Positions 1 through 6,291 of a DNA stretch of 10,250 nt are shown piece after piece; within the stretch, counting starts at the first letter, position 1; every line of letters begins with the position of its first letter. The notes under the pieces were generated by a model, which saw only the letters and a list, made by a program, of their open reading frames with translations, did not search any database and had not been told where the DNA came from. Source of the stretch: Rhodoluna sp. (lineage in GTDB: Bacteria > Actinomycetota > Actinomycetes > Actinomycetales > Microbacteriaceae). The DNA is taken from NCBI GenBank assembly GCA_026393335.1, contig JAPLAJ010000122.1, forward strand, positions 1-10,250. The letters run 5' to 3'. Both the position numbers and the translations under genes were made by a program.

Positions 1-174
1 GGCCCTGTACATTTAGGACCGCTAAAGCCTGGGCAAACCAGATTGCTAAGTAAAGTTGAAGTTGGTGCTTTGTTGAAATCTGCTGAAGGTAAACAACAAA
101 GAGCACCTAGACCGAAGTCCAAAGGCGGGCCAACAATCAAAGCCAAGCCGAAAGGACGTAAAAGTGGCGTATAG
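1..174 (+). CDS. rluB: RluB-type 23S rRNA pseudouridine synthase, C-terminal end only
   Basis: The frame is open from the first base and stops with TAG at 172-174, leaving 57 codons of a protein whose start lies outside the window. The visible start, G-P-V-H-L-G-P-L-K-P-G-Q, matches the last conserved strand of the RsuA/RluB family, where residues near this motif close the active-site fold. It is followed by a Lys/Arg/Pro-rich tail (about residues 30-57) typical of actinobacterial RluB, which probably contacts RNA. The family converts a uridine in 23S rRNA (U2605 in E. coli for RluB) to pseudouridine. The gene overlaps the downstream chorismate mutase by 11 bp. The rluB-cmk-der order is conserved in actinobacteria, usually downstream of scpA-scpB. 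The family call is firm; RluB rather than another RsuA-family member rests partly on context. Confidence 0.85.
   Translation, partial: GPVHLGPLKPGQTRLLSKVEVGALLKSAEGKQQRAPRPKSKGGPTIKAKPKGRKSGV
151..156 (+). promoter_or_regulatory. Ribosome binding site for aroH
   Basis: AAAGGA sits inside the 3' end of rluB, 7 nt before the GTG at 164. It supports that GTG as the aroH start even though it lies within the upstream gene. Confidence 0.6.
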
Positions 175-526
175 AGCAATCCGTGGAGCAATTCAATTAG
201 ATTCTGATGAGCGTGAGCATCTGCTCAAGCTAACTGCTGAGCTGATCTCTAAAATGATGCACGCTAACAATCTGCACACAGATCAACTCATCTCAATCCT
301 CTTCACAGCAACACCAGATATCACTTCTGAGTTTCCTGCACTAGCTGCTAGAGAACTCGGTATCGGTGATGTTCCGTTGATGTGCTTTGTTGAAATGAAT
401 GTAACTGGCTCTCTGCCAAGAGTAATCAGGGTGATGATTAATGCAGAGTTTGATACTCCAAGATCTCAAGTTCAGCACATATACCTAAGAGGCGCGGCAG
501 CTCTGAGATTGGACATCGCTCAGTGA
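164..526 (+). CDS. aroH: Chorismate mutase, monofunctional AroH class
   Basis: This 120-residue protein is collinear with Bacillus subtilis AroH (127 residues), the trimeric pseudo-alpha/beta-barrel chorismate mutase. It rearranges chorismate to prephenate in the cytoplasm, the branch step to Tyr and Phe. The active-site residues known from the family are all present: Arg7, Arg63, Cys74, Glu77, Arg89, Tyr107 and Arg115. The core reads P-L-M-C-F-V-E-M-N-V-T-G (71-82). The GTG start is favoured because it puts the catalytic Arg at position 7, as in B. subtilis, and has AAAGGA 7 nt upstream. The gene overlaps rluB by 11 bp and tyrA by 4 bp (GTGA). Mycobacteria and corynebacteria use the unrelated AroQ fold; an AroH enzyme between rluB and tyrA is the Streptomyces-like arrangement. 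No regulatory domain is seen. Confidence 0.95.
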   Translation: MAYRAIRGAIQLDSDEREHLLKLTAELISKMMHANNLHTDQLISILFTATPDITSEFPALAARELGIGDVPLMCFVEMNVTGSLPRVIRVMINAEFDTPRSQVQHIYLRGAAALRLDIAQ

Positions 527-1605
527 ATGCCAGAACCAAAGGTCAAATACACATCATTGGGGCTGGCTTACTAGGAACCAGCATTGGGTTATCCCTGCGC
601 AACCTAAATGTCGATGTCTCGTTAGAAGATTCTTCACCAGCTGTGCAGTCACTGGCTATCGATTTTGGTGCTGGGAGAAATATTGCACCAGAAGACAAGG
701 TGTCTTTAGTTGTAGTTTGTGTACCGCCTGATGTGAGCGCGAAGACAATCATCTCCGCATTGGATAGATTTCCTGAAGCAATTGTTACCGATGTGGCAAG
801 TGTTAAGGCAGCAATTCTTGATGAAGTTAGTTCCTCTGCAGCAGACTCCTCCAGATATGTGGGCTCTCACCCTATGGCTGGTAGAGAAAAAGGTGGAGCA
901 CTATCGGGAAGACCAGACTTATTTGTTGGCAGACCCTGGGTTATCACAGTTGAGGAAAGCACTCAAGATAATGCTGTAAACGTTGTTGAGTCTTTAGCAC
1001 TAGACCTAGGTGCGACAACACTTCGTTTGTCAGCCAAGGAGCACGATAGAGCTGTTGCACTTATCTCACACACTCCACAAGTTATATCCAGTCTTCTCGC
1101 CTCTAGATTGGTTGAAGCCGATGACTTTGATCTAGCACTAGCTGGTCAAGGAGTTAGAGATACCACTCGTATTGCAGCAAGTGATCCAAAACTTTGGTTG
1201 CAAATACTTTCAATGAACTCACAACAGCTTCTTCCAGTGCTGAAAGAGTTTCAAGAGGAATTAGCTGAAGTTGTATCTGCTTTGGAAAATGTTCATGGTT
1301 CAGGATCATTAGCAAAAATAGGTAATGCTCTTGAAAGAGGTAATCAAGGGATTGCCAGATTGCCTGGAAAGCATGGCACGAGAAATACCGCTTACTCACA
1401 GGTTGTTGTAATGATTGATGACAAACCAGGGGAGCTTGCAAGACTGTTCACTGAAGTTGGAGCTGCTCAAGTCAACATCGAAGATATCAAACTCGATCAC
1501 GCTACAGGAGCTCAAGTTGGTCTTGTTGAGCTATCTGTCATACCAGCTGCTGAAGAGAAGCTAATTGCAACCCTTAGAACCAATGGCTGGAAGCTAGCCG
1601 GCTAA
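523..1605 (+). CDS. tyrA: Prephenate (or arogenate) dehydrogenase with C-terminal ACT domain
   Basis: The 360-residue enzyme oxidatively decarboxylates prephenate to 4-hydroxyphenylpyruvate, or arogenate to tyrosine, using NAD(P)+. A Rossmann fold begins at once with G-A-G-L-L-G (13-18) in the first beta-alpha turn. The family motif S-H-P-M-A-G (115-120) carries the conserved catalytic His116. Further conserved stretches are K-E-H-D (172-175) and S-H-T-P-Q (182-186). The helical dimerisation region runs to about residue 285. An ACT domain follows (about 291-360, with D-D-K-P-G-E-L-A at 299-306), which in this family binds tyrosine for feedback inhibition. Prephenate versus arogenate use cannot be read from the sequence; coryneform TyrA uses arogenate. 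The GTG start is in a GTGA overlap with the aroH stop, and no strong ribosome binding site is seen, so coupled translation with the preceding pathway step is likely. Confidence 0.94.
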   Translation: MNARTKGQIHIIGAGLLGTSIGLSLRNLNVDVSLEDSSPAVQSLAIDFGAGRNIAPEDKVSLVVVCVPPDVSAKTIISALDRFPEAIVTDVASVKAAILDEVSSSAADSSRYVGSHPMAGREKGGALSGRPDLFVGRPWVITVEESTQDNAVNVVESLALDLGATTLRLSAKEHDRAVALISHTPQVISSLLASRLVEADDFDLALAGQGVRDTTRIAASDPKLWLQILSMNSQQLLPVLKEFQEELAEVVSALENVHGSGSLAKIGNALERGNQGIARLPGKHGTRNTAYSQVVVMIDDKPGELARLFTEVGAAQVNIEDIKLDHATGAQVGLVELSVIPAAEEKLIATLRTNGWKLAG

Positions 1606-2250
1606 ATGCATATCGTGGCTATCGATGGACCTGCAGGTTCTGGTAAATCTAGTGTCAGCAAGGCTTGTGCTAAAGCGCTTGGCTTTGGCTATCTAGATAC
1701 GGGAGCTGCCTATCGGGCTTTGACCTACGCAATCCAAAATCTAGGCCTTATAGTCACGCAGAGATCCGCAGATCAAATAGCAACTGATTTTCAATATTCA
1801 ATTTCCCTAAACCCGAATGACTATTGGGTTAAAGTTGGCGAACTTGATCTAACCTATGAGATTAGAAGCCCTGAAGTTGGCGCTGGCGTTAGTGAATTTG
1901 CTGTTTTGCCTCAAGTTCGTCAGTTTATGTTGAACCTAACTAGATCCTTAGTTGAATCATCAGGGCTGCAAGGGGTACTCGTTGAAGGGCGAGATATCAC
2001 TACAAAGGTATTCCCAGAGGCTAAAACTCGCATTCTGCTAACTGCCAGTGAAGAAGTTAGACTAGGAAGACGTTCCGCAGAACTTCCAGAAGGCACCATA
2101 GTTGCCGACCAAGTTACCAAACGTGACCAAAACGACTCAAAGGTAGTGGATTTTCTCGTGCCCGCCGAAGGAGTAATTCTGGTGGATTCATCGGAACTCG
2201 ATTTTGACCAAACTGTGAGAGCGATAACTGCTCTTGTAGTAAATAAATAG
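1606..2250 (+). CDS. cmk: (d)CMP kinase
   Basis: Cytidylate kinase transfers phosphate from ATP to CMP or dCMP, feeding CTP/dCTP pools. The P-loop G-P-A-G-S-G-K-S-S spans residues 8-16. It is followed by the family signature L-D-T-G-A-A-Y-R-A-L-T (30-40), the substrate-site segment R-S-P-E-V (88-92), and the conserved V-E-G-R-D (126-130) that precedes the second substrate contact. R-D-Q-N-D-S (173-178) is the lid/adenine region with the actinobacterial pattern. The length of 214 residues is slightly below the usual ~225 but no motif is missing. The ATG follows the tyrA TAA directly (TAAATG), with only a weak, distant GGAAG upstream, so initiation probably depends on ribosomes terminating on tyrA. 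cmk followed by der is a widely conserved pair. Confidence 0.96.
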   Translation: MHIVAIDGPAGSGKSSVSKACAKALGFGYLDTGAAYRALTYAIQNLGLIVTQRSADQIATDFQYSISLNPNDYWVKVGELDLTYEIRSPEVGAGVSEFAVLPQVRQFMLNLTRSLVESSGLQGVLVEGRDITTKVFPEAKTRILLTASEEVRLGRRSAELPEGTIVADQVTKRDQNDSKVVDFLVPAEGVILVDSSELDFDQTVRAITALVVNK

Positions 2251-2252
2251 GT

Positions 2253-2257
2253 AGAGG
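2253..2257 (+). promoter_or_regulatory. Ribosome binding site that bears on the der start
   Basis: AGAGG lies 2 nt before the first ATG (2260) and 5 nt before the second ATG (2263) of an ATGATG pair. The spacing favours 2263 as the true initiation codon; the two choices differ by one Met. Confidence 0.5.
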
Positions 2258-2259
2258 CA

Positions 2260-3771
2260 ATGATGGACGAACAAGAATTTAATGAAGAAGGGCTTGACCC
2301 TGCGTTCATTGAACGTCTTAGCTCAATCACAACTGAGGAAGAAGAGGCACGAGTCAATGCACTTCGTGTTGGACTTGCTGACTACGACCTAGATGAAGAT
2401 GACATTCAAGTTCTCGAGCAAATTGGAGCAGCCGATGGCACGCCGGTTCTTCTTCCCGCTCTTCCTGTTTTAGCAATCGTCGGCCGACCTAATGTTGGTA
2501 AATCCGCTTTGGTGAACAGAATCATCGGTAGGCGAGAGGCTGTTGTTGAAGACAAGCCAGGTGTAACCAGAGATCGAGTTTCCTATAAAGCCGAATGGAA
2601 CGGTCGCAAGTACACACTTGTCGATACCGGTGGTTGGGAACCAGATGCCAAGGGTATTGATAAGTCCGTAGCCCTTCAGGCTGAAATTGCCGTTGAGCTA
2701 GCAGATGCCGTTTGTTTCGTGGTTGATGCAACCGTTGGGCCTACAGCTACTGACGAACGTGTAGTCAAAATGCTTCGTGCAAGTAAGAAGCCAGTTTTTC
2801 TTCTTGCTAACAAAGTCGACGATGAGCGAATGGAAGCAGAAGCTGCATCACTTTGGTCACTTGGCTTGGGTGAGCCACATCCAGTTTCAGCATTACACGG
2901 CAGGGGAGTAGCTGATGTGCTGGACAAAGTTATTGCTGCCCTTCCAGAAATATCTGCTGTTGCTAAACAAGAATTTGGTGGACCTCGAAGAGTTGCCATC
3001 ATTGGTCGCCCAAATGTCGGTAAGTCATCGCTACTAAACAAAGCAGTTGGTTCTGAGCGCGCAGTTGTAAACGATCTTGCTGGAACCACCAGAGATCCAG
3101 TGGATGAGCAAGTTGAGCTTGGTGGAAAAGTATGGCGGTTTATTGATACTGCCGGTATTCGCCGCAGAGTTCATTTGGCTCAAGGCGCTGACTTCTATGC
3201 TTCTCTAAGAACTGCTTCAGCTTTGGAAAGAGCTGAAGTTGCGGTGGTAGTTCTTGATGTAACCGAAAAGATTAGCGAAGCCGACATTCGAATAGTTGAT
3301 ATGGCACTTGAATCAGGGAGAGCAATAGTTCTTGCCTTTAACAAGTGGGACAACTTAGATGAAGATCGCAGAGAGATTCTTGAGCGTGAAATTGAACAAG
3401 ATCTAGCTCACGTAGCTTGGGCACCTAGAGTGAACATTTCAGCTAAAACTGGTCGTCACTTAGAAAAGCTAGTCCCAGCGCTAGAAGTATCCCTCGACTC
3501 TTGGGACACCAGAATTCCAACCGGTAAGTTGAATGCCTTCGTCCAGGAACTAGCTATGGAGTTCCCTCACCCTGTTCGTGGTGGTAAGCAGCCTAGAATC
3601 CTTTTCGCCACTCAAGCCAGCTCTCGTCCGCCTAAGTTTGTCCTTTTTACAACTGGATTCTTGGACCCAGGGTATAGAAGATTTATCATAAGAAGACTTC
3701 GCGAGACCTATGGTTTCGAAGGAACCCCAATTGAACTTGGTATGCGAGTTAGGGAAAAGCGTAAGCGCTAA
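2260..3771 (+). CDS. der: Ribosome biogenesis GTPase Der (EngA), double G domain
   Basis: Der is an essential tandem GTPase that binds the 50S precursor in late assembly. About 65 acidic residues precede G domain 1, a leader typical of actinobacterial Der. G domain 1 has the P-loop G-R-P-N-V-G-K-S (75-82), D-T-G-G (122-125) and N-K-V-D (184-187). G domain 2 repeats the set with G-R-P-N-V-G-K-S (249-256), D-T-A-G (296-299) and N-K-W-D (361-364). The C-terminal KH-like domain (about 415-503) contains the conserved P-P-K-F-V-L-F (457-463) and ends in a basic R-E-K-R-K-R tail. The length of 503 residues is near E. coli Der (490), the surplus being the acidic leader. It starts 9 bp after cmk. The start may be 2263 rather than 2260, judged by ribosome-binding-site spacing. 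All GTPase motifs are intact. Confidence 0.97.
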   Translation: MMDEQEFNEEGLDPAFIERLSSITTEEEEARVNALRVGLADYDLDEDDIQVLEQIGAADGTPVLLPALPVLAIVGRPNVGKSALVNRIIGRREAVVEDKPGVTRDRVSYKAEWNGRKYTLVDTGGWEPDAKGIDKSVALQAEIAVELADAVCFVVDATVGPTATDERVVKMLRASKKPVFLLANKVDDERMEAEAASLWSLGLGEPHPVSALHGRGVADVLDKVIAALPEISAVAKQEFGGPRRVAIIGRPNVGKSSLLNKAVGSERAVVNDLAGTTRDPVDEQVELGGKVWRFIDTAGIRRRVHLAQGADFYASLRTASALERAEVAVVVLDVTEKISEADIRIVDMALESGRAIVLAFNKWDNLDEDRREILEREIEQDLAHVAWAPRVNISAKTGRHLEKLVPALEVSLDSWDTRIPTGKLNAFVQELAMEFPHPVRGGKQPRILFATQASSRPPKFVLFTTGFLDPGYRRFIIRRLRETYGFEGTPIELGMRVREKRKR

Positions 3772-3825
3772 AGAACTAAAGTAGTAATCAAACCAAGCAG
3801 CTTTTTAGCTAGCGAGTAGGAAACA

Positions 3826-4446
3826 ATGGCTGACAACAATCTTCATTTGAGCGATAAAGTGCTCACTTGGCCCAATGCCTTGAGTGCTCTGCGGTTAGTG
3901 CTTGTTCCTGTGTTTTTCTGGCTAATTCTCATTGATGAAAACCTCTTGGCTTTTACCTTGCTTGCTATTTCCAGCTTTACCGATTGGTTGGATGGCTATT
4001 TAGCCAGAAAGCTCAACCAGATGACAAGGCTTGGGCAGCTTTTAGATCCGGCAGCCGACAGACTCTTCATTTTGGCCTCGCTTCTTGGTTTGGCGATGAC
4101 CGACAAGGTGCCTTGGTGGCTGGTTGTGGTTATTGTTGGGCGAGATTTTGTGCTGTTCTTCACCTTGCCAATCCTTGCTCAGGTGGGCTATGGGCCACTA
4201 CCTGTGAACTACTCAGGAAAGGCGGGCACTTTCGCTCTGCTGTATGCCTTCCCACTGATGTTGCTGCCTAATGTTTTACCTGAGCAATGGTCGATAGTTA
4301 TCTACCCACTGGCCTGGGGCTTTGCCTTTTGGGGTATCTGGATGTACTGGTGGGCTGGCGGCATCTATTTACGACAGGTTTATAACATCCGAAAATCAGC
4401 TAGGTCAACCTCAAGTATTCTTATCTCTAAGAAGGAGAGTAAGTGA
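3826..4446 (+). CDS. pgsA: CDP-alcohol phosphatidyltransferase, probable phosphatidylglycerophosphate synthase
   Basis: This is an integral membrane enzyme of phospholipid synthesis. Residues 53-78 match the CDP-alcohol phosphotransferase signature D-x2-DG-x2-AR-x8-G-x3-D-x3-D exactly, with metal-binding and catalytic Asp53, Asp56, Asp74 and Asp78. Hydrophobic segments at about 24-48, 80-92, 97-118, 134-150 and 155-180 fit the usual six-helix fold, and the 206-residue length is normal. PgsA joins CDP-diacylglycerol to glycerol-3-phosphate. The mycobacterial relative at the garA locus (Rv1822, pgsA2) has been discussed as a cardiolipin synthase, so cardiolipin synthesis is a real alternative; an inositol-phosphate enzyme is less likely. 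A 54-bp gap separates it from der, and AGG lies 5 nt before the ATG. It overlaps the FHA gene by 4 bp (GTGA). Confidence 0.88.
   Translation: MADNNLHLSDKVLTWPNALSALRLVLVPVFFWLILIDENLLAFTLLAISSFTDWLDGYLARKLNQMTRLGQLLDPAADRLFILASLLGLAMTDKVPWWLVVVIVGRDFVLFFTLPILAQVGYGPLPVNYSGKAGTFALLYAFPLMLLPNVLPEQWSIVIYPLAWGFAFWGIWMYWWAGGIYLRQVYNIRKSARSTSSILISKKESK
4432..4437 (+). promoter_or_regulatory. Strong ribosome binding site for the FHA gene
   Basis: AAGGAG lies inside the 3' end of pgsA with a 5-nt spacer to the GTG at 4443. It fixes that start in the GTGA overlap and suggests the FHA protein is made efficiently. Confidence 0.75.
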
Positions 4447-4886
4447 ACGAGTTTGGTGGCCACAAGTCCTCAGGTCAGGGCGATGAAATCGATGCCACTC
4501 GCACCTTCTCTGAAGACCTGCTACCAATTGATGCCAATTCGCTAAGCGAAGAGGAACAACTCGCGGTTGATTCACTTCCTTCAGGCAACGCTTTACTCAT
4601 TGTCAGAAGAGGTCCTAACAAGGGTGCCCGATTCTTGCTTGATGCAGATCAAATCTCTATCGGCCGTCACCCTAACGCAGATATTTTCTTAGACGATGTC
4701 ACTGTCTCACGCAAACACTCTGAAGTTGCTAGATCAGGCAATGTTTTCACAATCAAAGACTTAGCTTCACTTAATGGAACCTACTTTGAAGGCGCGAGAG
4801 TAGATTCTGCAGAACTTTTCAATGGTGCAGAAGTTCAGGTAGGAAAGTACCACTTCACTTTCTACTCATCAAAGAAAGATGCATAG
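4443..4886 (+). CDS. garA: GarA/OdhI-like FHA-domain regulator of 2-oxoglutarate metabolism
   Basis: The 147-residue protein has a flexible N-terminus and one FHA domain (about 50-140), the layout of GarA (M. tuberculosis) and OdhI (C. glutamicum). Those proteins, when unphosphorylated, inhibit 2-oxoglutarate dehydrogenase, and GarA also acts on glutamate enzymes. Ser/Thr kinases PknB and PknG switch them off. Phosphopeptide-binding residues are all present: G-R-H-P (74-77), V-S-R-K-H (88-92) and S-L-N-G-T-Y (109-114). The stretch I-F-L-D-D-V-T-V-S-R is identical to GarA and OdhI. The N-terminal E-T-T-S motif is not: the aligned segment is D-A-T-R-T-F (17-22), leaving Thr19 and Thr21 as candidate sites. 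ftsR directly follows, as in the Rv1827-Rv1828 pair. Orthology is strong; intact kinase control is unproven. Confidence 0.88.
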   Translation: MNEFGGHKSSGQGDEIDATRTFSEDLLPIDANSLSEEEQLAVDSLPSGNALLIVRRGPNKGARFLLDADQISIGRHPNADIFLDDVTVSRKHSEVARSGNVFTIKDLASLNGTYFEGARVDSAELFNGAEVQVGKYHFTFYSSKKDA

Positions 4887-4888
4887 CA

Positions 4889-5572
4889 ATGGCAACTAGC
4901 GAAGCGTCGAATCTTTTTGGGCCTAGGGCATCCAAGCTCTCTACCATTGGTCGAGTTATTGAGTTGCTTAGTCCAGATTTTCCTGACCTAACTCCGTCAA
5001 AGATTAGATTCCTTGAAGAGCAAGGCTTGATTATTCCTCACAGAACTGAATCTGGTTATCGTAAATTTGATGACTCACACATTGAAAGAGTCAAATTAGT
5101 TCTAGAGCTGCAAAGAGATAAGTTTCTTCCGCTACGAGTTATCAAGACATACCTAGATGATCTTGATTCTGGCAAGCAACCGACGCTACCAACAGCCACC
5201 AGACGTCCAAGCGTCAATCGAAAGTTCAGCAAACTAGAACTTATTGCCGAATCTGGCATCAATGAAACTTTGTTGGCAGAAGCTCAAGCCATTGCCCTTA
5301 TCTCAAACGAACCTTTTGAGTTCAGCGATATTGAAATTGCACGTTCGCTTATGCAGCTCTCTCGCTTCGGTATTTCTGCTCGCCACATTCGAGGCATCAA
5401 AACTGCAGCCGACCGGGACCTTGGAATCATCCAGGGAGTGGTGGCTAGCATCAAAAAGCAACGTGACCCAGCTGCTAAATCCCGTGCAGCCTCCTACGCT
5501 GGCGAGATCGAGTCTCATTTTGCTTTGATTCGAGCGGAGCTTATTCGCTCGGTTATCGATAAAATCGATTAG
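4889..5572 (+). CDS. ftsR: FtsR-type MerR-family transcriptional regulator (Rv1828 family)
   Basis: The 227-residue DNA-binding protein resembles mycobacterial Rv1828 and C. glutamicum FtsR, which activates ftsZ and so links to cell division. The winged helix-turn-helix lies at about 17-60. Its hallmarks are S-P-D-F-P-D-L-T-P-S-K-I-R-F-L-E (28-43) and the wing R-T-E-S-G-Y-R-K-F (52-60). The conserved L-Q-R-D-K-F-L-P-L (74-82) follows. A variable linker (about 92-115) leads to a second helical domain (116-220) in place of the metal-binding loop of classic MerR; no Cys cluster is present, so metal sensing is unlikely. The ATG is 2 nt after the FHA stop, with only a weak A/G-rich stretch upstream, which suggests translational coupling to garA. 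Confidence 0.9.
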   Translation: MATSEASNLFGPRASKLSTIGRVIELLSPDFPDLTPSKIRFLEEQGLIIPHRTESGYRKFDDSHIERVKLVLELQRDKFLPLRVIKTYLDDLDSGKQPTLPTATRRPSVNRKFSKLELIAESGINETLLAEAQAIALISNEPFEFSDIEIARSLMQLSRFGISARHIRGIKTAADRDLGIIQGVVASIKKQRDPAAKSRAASYAGEIESHFALIRAELIRSVIDKID

Positions 5573-5634
5573 CGCGACACGCCGAAGAAGAATATTAACC
5601 ACTGTAAGTCGTAGGTAGCAGCAAGAATTAAGAA

Positions 5635-5659
5635 AAGGTTCAATCTCTAGTTGAACTTT
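5635..5659. repeat. Inverted repeat, candidate MerR-family operator
   Basis: AAGGTTCAA and TTGAACTTT flank a 7-nt spacer, TCTCTAG. The arms pair over 9 positions with one G·T. The core G-T-T-C-A-A / T-T-G-A-A-C is perfect. It lies 23 nt before the ATG of a MerR-family gene and downstream of another, so an autoregulatory or FtsR operator is the natural reading. A weak transcript hairpin is the alternative; it is AT-rich and has no T-run after it. Confidence 0.45.
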
Positions 5660-5670
5660 AGACACCCTGA

Positions 5671-5677
5671 GAGGAGG
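5671..5677 (+). promoter_or_regulatory. Near-perfect ribosome binding site for the second MerR gene
   Basis: GAGGAGG has a 5-nt spacer to the ATG at 5683 and settles that start. It is the strongest such site in the window and, with the preceding gap, suggests this gene is initiated independently of ftsR. Confidence 0.8.
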
Positions 5678-5682
5678 CCAGA

Positions 5683-6291
5683 ATGGAAGAGAACCAAGAG
5701 CAATCAAAGCCAACAACTGATGAAGTCACTACCGAAACTGGCCGAATCATTCTTAGCGAGGCTAGCGAATTCGCTTACCTCCAGGACGAACTCTTTTCCG
5801 AGGCTCAACCTTGGCATGATCCAAAAGTTGGCTACCGTGGAAACTCTGCAGCTAGTGCTGCTGGTATCAGTTATCGCCAGCTCGACTACTGGGACAGCAC
5901 TGCACTGGTTCAGCCAAGTGTTAGGGGAGCGACCGGTTCCGGTTCGCAAAGACTTTACTCTTTCAGAGACATTCTTGTTCTAAAGCTAGTCAAGCGACTA
6001 CTAGACGCTGGGGTTTCACTGCAGCAAATTAGAAAAGCCGTCGGTGAACTAAGACGCGCAGGCATTGGCGATCTAGCCAAGATTACTTTGATTTCAGATG
6101 GCGCAAAAGTTTATCTCTGCACCTCAGGAGATCAGGTCATTGACCTAATCGATAAAGGCCAGGGTGTTTTTGGTATCTCTGTTGGTCGAGTACTTGGTGA
6201 AGTTGAAGCAACTTTGAGCTCCATTGATCCTTCTTACCTGGAAGAAATGGACGAACTAACTCTTCGTCGTTTGAACAAAAAAGCTATCTAG
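5683..6291 (+). CDS. Second MerR-family regulator (Rv1830/ResR-like)
   Basis: This 202-residue protein has a disordered acidic N-terminus (1-45) and a winged helix-turn-helix at about 50-95. The motif G-I-S-Y-R-Q-L-D-Y-W (61-70) and the wing R-G-A-T-G-S-G-S-Q-R-L-Y-S-F (81-94) are nearly identical to mycobacterial Rv1830. Rv1830 (ResR/McdR) controls growth and division genes and is tied to antibiotic resilience. The region I-L-V-L-K-L-V-K-R-L-L-D-A-G (97-110) is equally conserved. The C-terminal part (133-200) contains G-Q-G-V-F-G-I-S-V (159-167), an effector or dimer domain of unknown ligand with no Cys metal site. In mycobacteria a bifunctional nuclease gene separates this gene from ftsR; here there is only a 110-bp gap. 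Its stop codon abuts the stop of the convergent parA-like gene with no base between. Confidence 0.87.
   Translation: MEENQEQSKPTTDEVTTETGRIILSEASEFAYLQDELFSEAQPWHDPKVGYRGNSAASAAGISYRQLDYWDSTALVQPSVRGATGSGSQRLYSFRDILVLKLVKRLLDAGVSLQQIRKAVGELRRAGIGDLAKITLISDGAKVYLCTSGDQVIDLIDKGQGVFGISVGRVLGEVEATLSSIDPSYLEEMDELTLRRLNKKAI

Larger units (their letters stand above)
5573..5682 (+). promoter_or_regulatory. Intergenic regulatory region before the second MerR gene
   Basis: This 110-bp gap is the longest non-coding stretch in the window. It holds an inverted repeat (5635-5659) and a strong ribosome binding site (5671-5677). No convincing -35/-10 pair or T-tailed terminator is visible. It probably contains the promoter and operator of the second MerR gene. 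Confidence 0.5.

Noticed and set aside
1596..1603. Palindrome AGCCGGCT at the end of tyrA as a regulatory site.
   Set aside because: It is 8 bp, fully within the last tyrA codons and stop, and such palindromes are expected by chance.
2676..3089. A 137-codon open frame on the minus strand inside der.
   Set aside because: It is antisense to the intact second G-domain region of Der, has low-complexity Ser/Arg/Thr composition and resembles no family I know; it is a shadow of der.
3797..3813. Small hairpin GC-AGCT-TTTT-AGCT-A-GC between der and pgsA as a terminator.
   Set aside because: The stem is 6 bp with a bulge and no T-run follows, so it does not meet the usual criteria; it may be chance.
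5303..5716. A 137-codon minus-strand open frame spanning the end of ftsR and the following gap.
   Set aside because: It mostly mirrors ftsR coding sequence, has no recognisable motif and crosses the ribosome binding site of the next gene; a real gene is unlikely.
4889..6291. The two adjacent MerR genes as a recent tandem duplication.
   Set aside because: Their DNA-binding and C-terminal domains differ clearly, and each matches a separate ancient actinobacterial family (Rv1828 and Rv1830).
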